Source of the DNA: UBA1724 sp963632245
GTDB lineage: Bacteria; Verrucomicrobiota; Lentisphaeria; Oligosphaerales; Oligosphaeraceae
Length of the DNA: 25,032 bases
Direction: 5' to 3'
Assembly: GCA_963632245.1 (NCBI GenBank)
Contig: CAVGTF010000014.1
Location: 1-25,032 of the forward strand
The translations under genes were made by a program, and so were the position numbers. Positions 25,028-25,032 of the stretch are shown here, piece after piece (within the stretch, counting starts at the first letter, position 1; every line of letters begins with the position of its first letter). Below the pieces are notes generated by a model. That model was given only the letters and a program-made list of their open reading frames with translations. It was not told the origin of the DNA and ran no database searches.

Positions 25028-25032
25028 TGGTT

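Overview
The window looks like a chromosomal segment of a GC-rich, Gram-negative (diderm) bacterium. It encodes a two-partner secretion pair with an Omp85/FhaC-type outer-membrane pore. It also carries a McsA/McsB-like gene, which among diderms is mostly a trait of the Planctomycetes-Verrucomicrobia-Lentisphaerae-Chlamydiae group, and a GldA/GldF/GldG-type ABC system. A PVC-group host (Lentisphaerae, Kiritimatiellae or Verrucomicrobia) is my best guess. It is an inference, not something the sequence proves.

Layout. Positions 1-286 are intergenic DNA full of short repeats. Positions 287-5786 (minus strand) form a tight three-gene operon, transcribed in the order McsA/McsB-like fusion, GldA-type ABC ATPase, GldF-GldG fused permease; the gaps are 8 bp and an ATGA overlap. 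Positions 5787-6022 hold a hairpin, repeats and the topA terminator. Positions 6023-10154 (minus strand) are dprA followed by topA, with 151 bp between them. Positions 10155-10999 contain no convincing gene but hold a candidate structured RNA and several dispersed repeats. Positions 11000-24732 (plus strand) are a two-gene secretion operon: a 702-residue TpsB transporter and a giant TpsA exoprotein of about 3,809 residues, closed by a textbook terminator. The last 240 bp are repeat-rich intergenic DNA.

Main points. (1) The 722-residue protein at 3618-5786 appears to be a McsA-McsB fusion whose arginine-kinase half has lost every catalytic motif I can align, i.e. a pseudokinase. (2) The TpsA gene is split by ten Ns flanked by a 9-bp duplication. 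Collapsing the overlap restores one continuous frame, so the apparent frameshift is an assembly artefact. (3) TpsA contains a near-perfect in-frame 1,254-bp tandem duplication on top of a regular 62-residue repeat. (4) TopA carries three copies of a roughly 50-residue module before its single zinc ribbon. (5) The intergenic DNA is built from heptanucleotide tandem repeats and at least three dispersed imperfect repeats, one of which supplies the start region of the GldFG gene. (6) A stable, unassigned RNA-like fold lies upstream of dprA.

Functionally, the left operon probably combines a protein quality-control or regulatory protein with an envelope ABC exporter-like complex. The middle pair handles DNA topology and single-strand DNA processing. 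The right operon builds a very large surface or secreted beta-helical protein. All family assignments come from reading motifs by eye; no database search was run.
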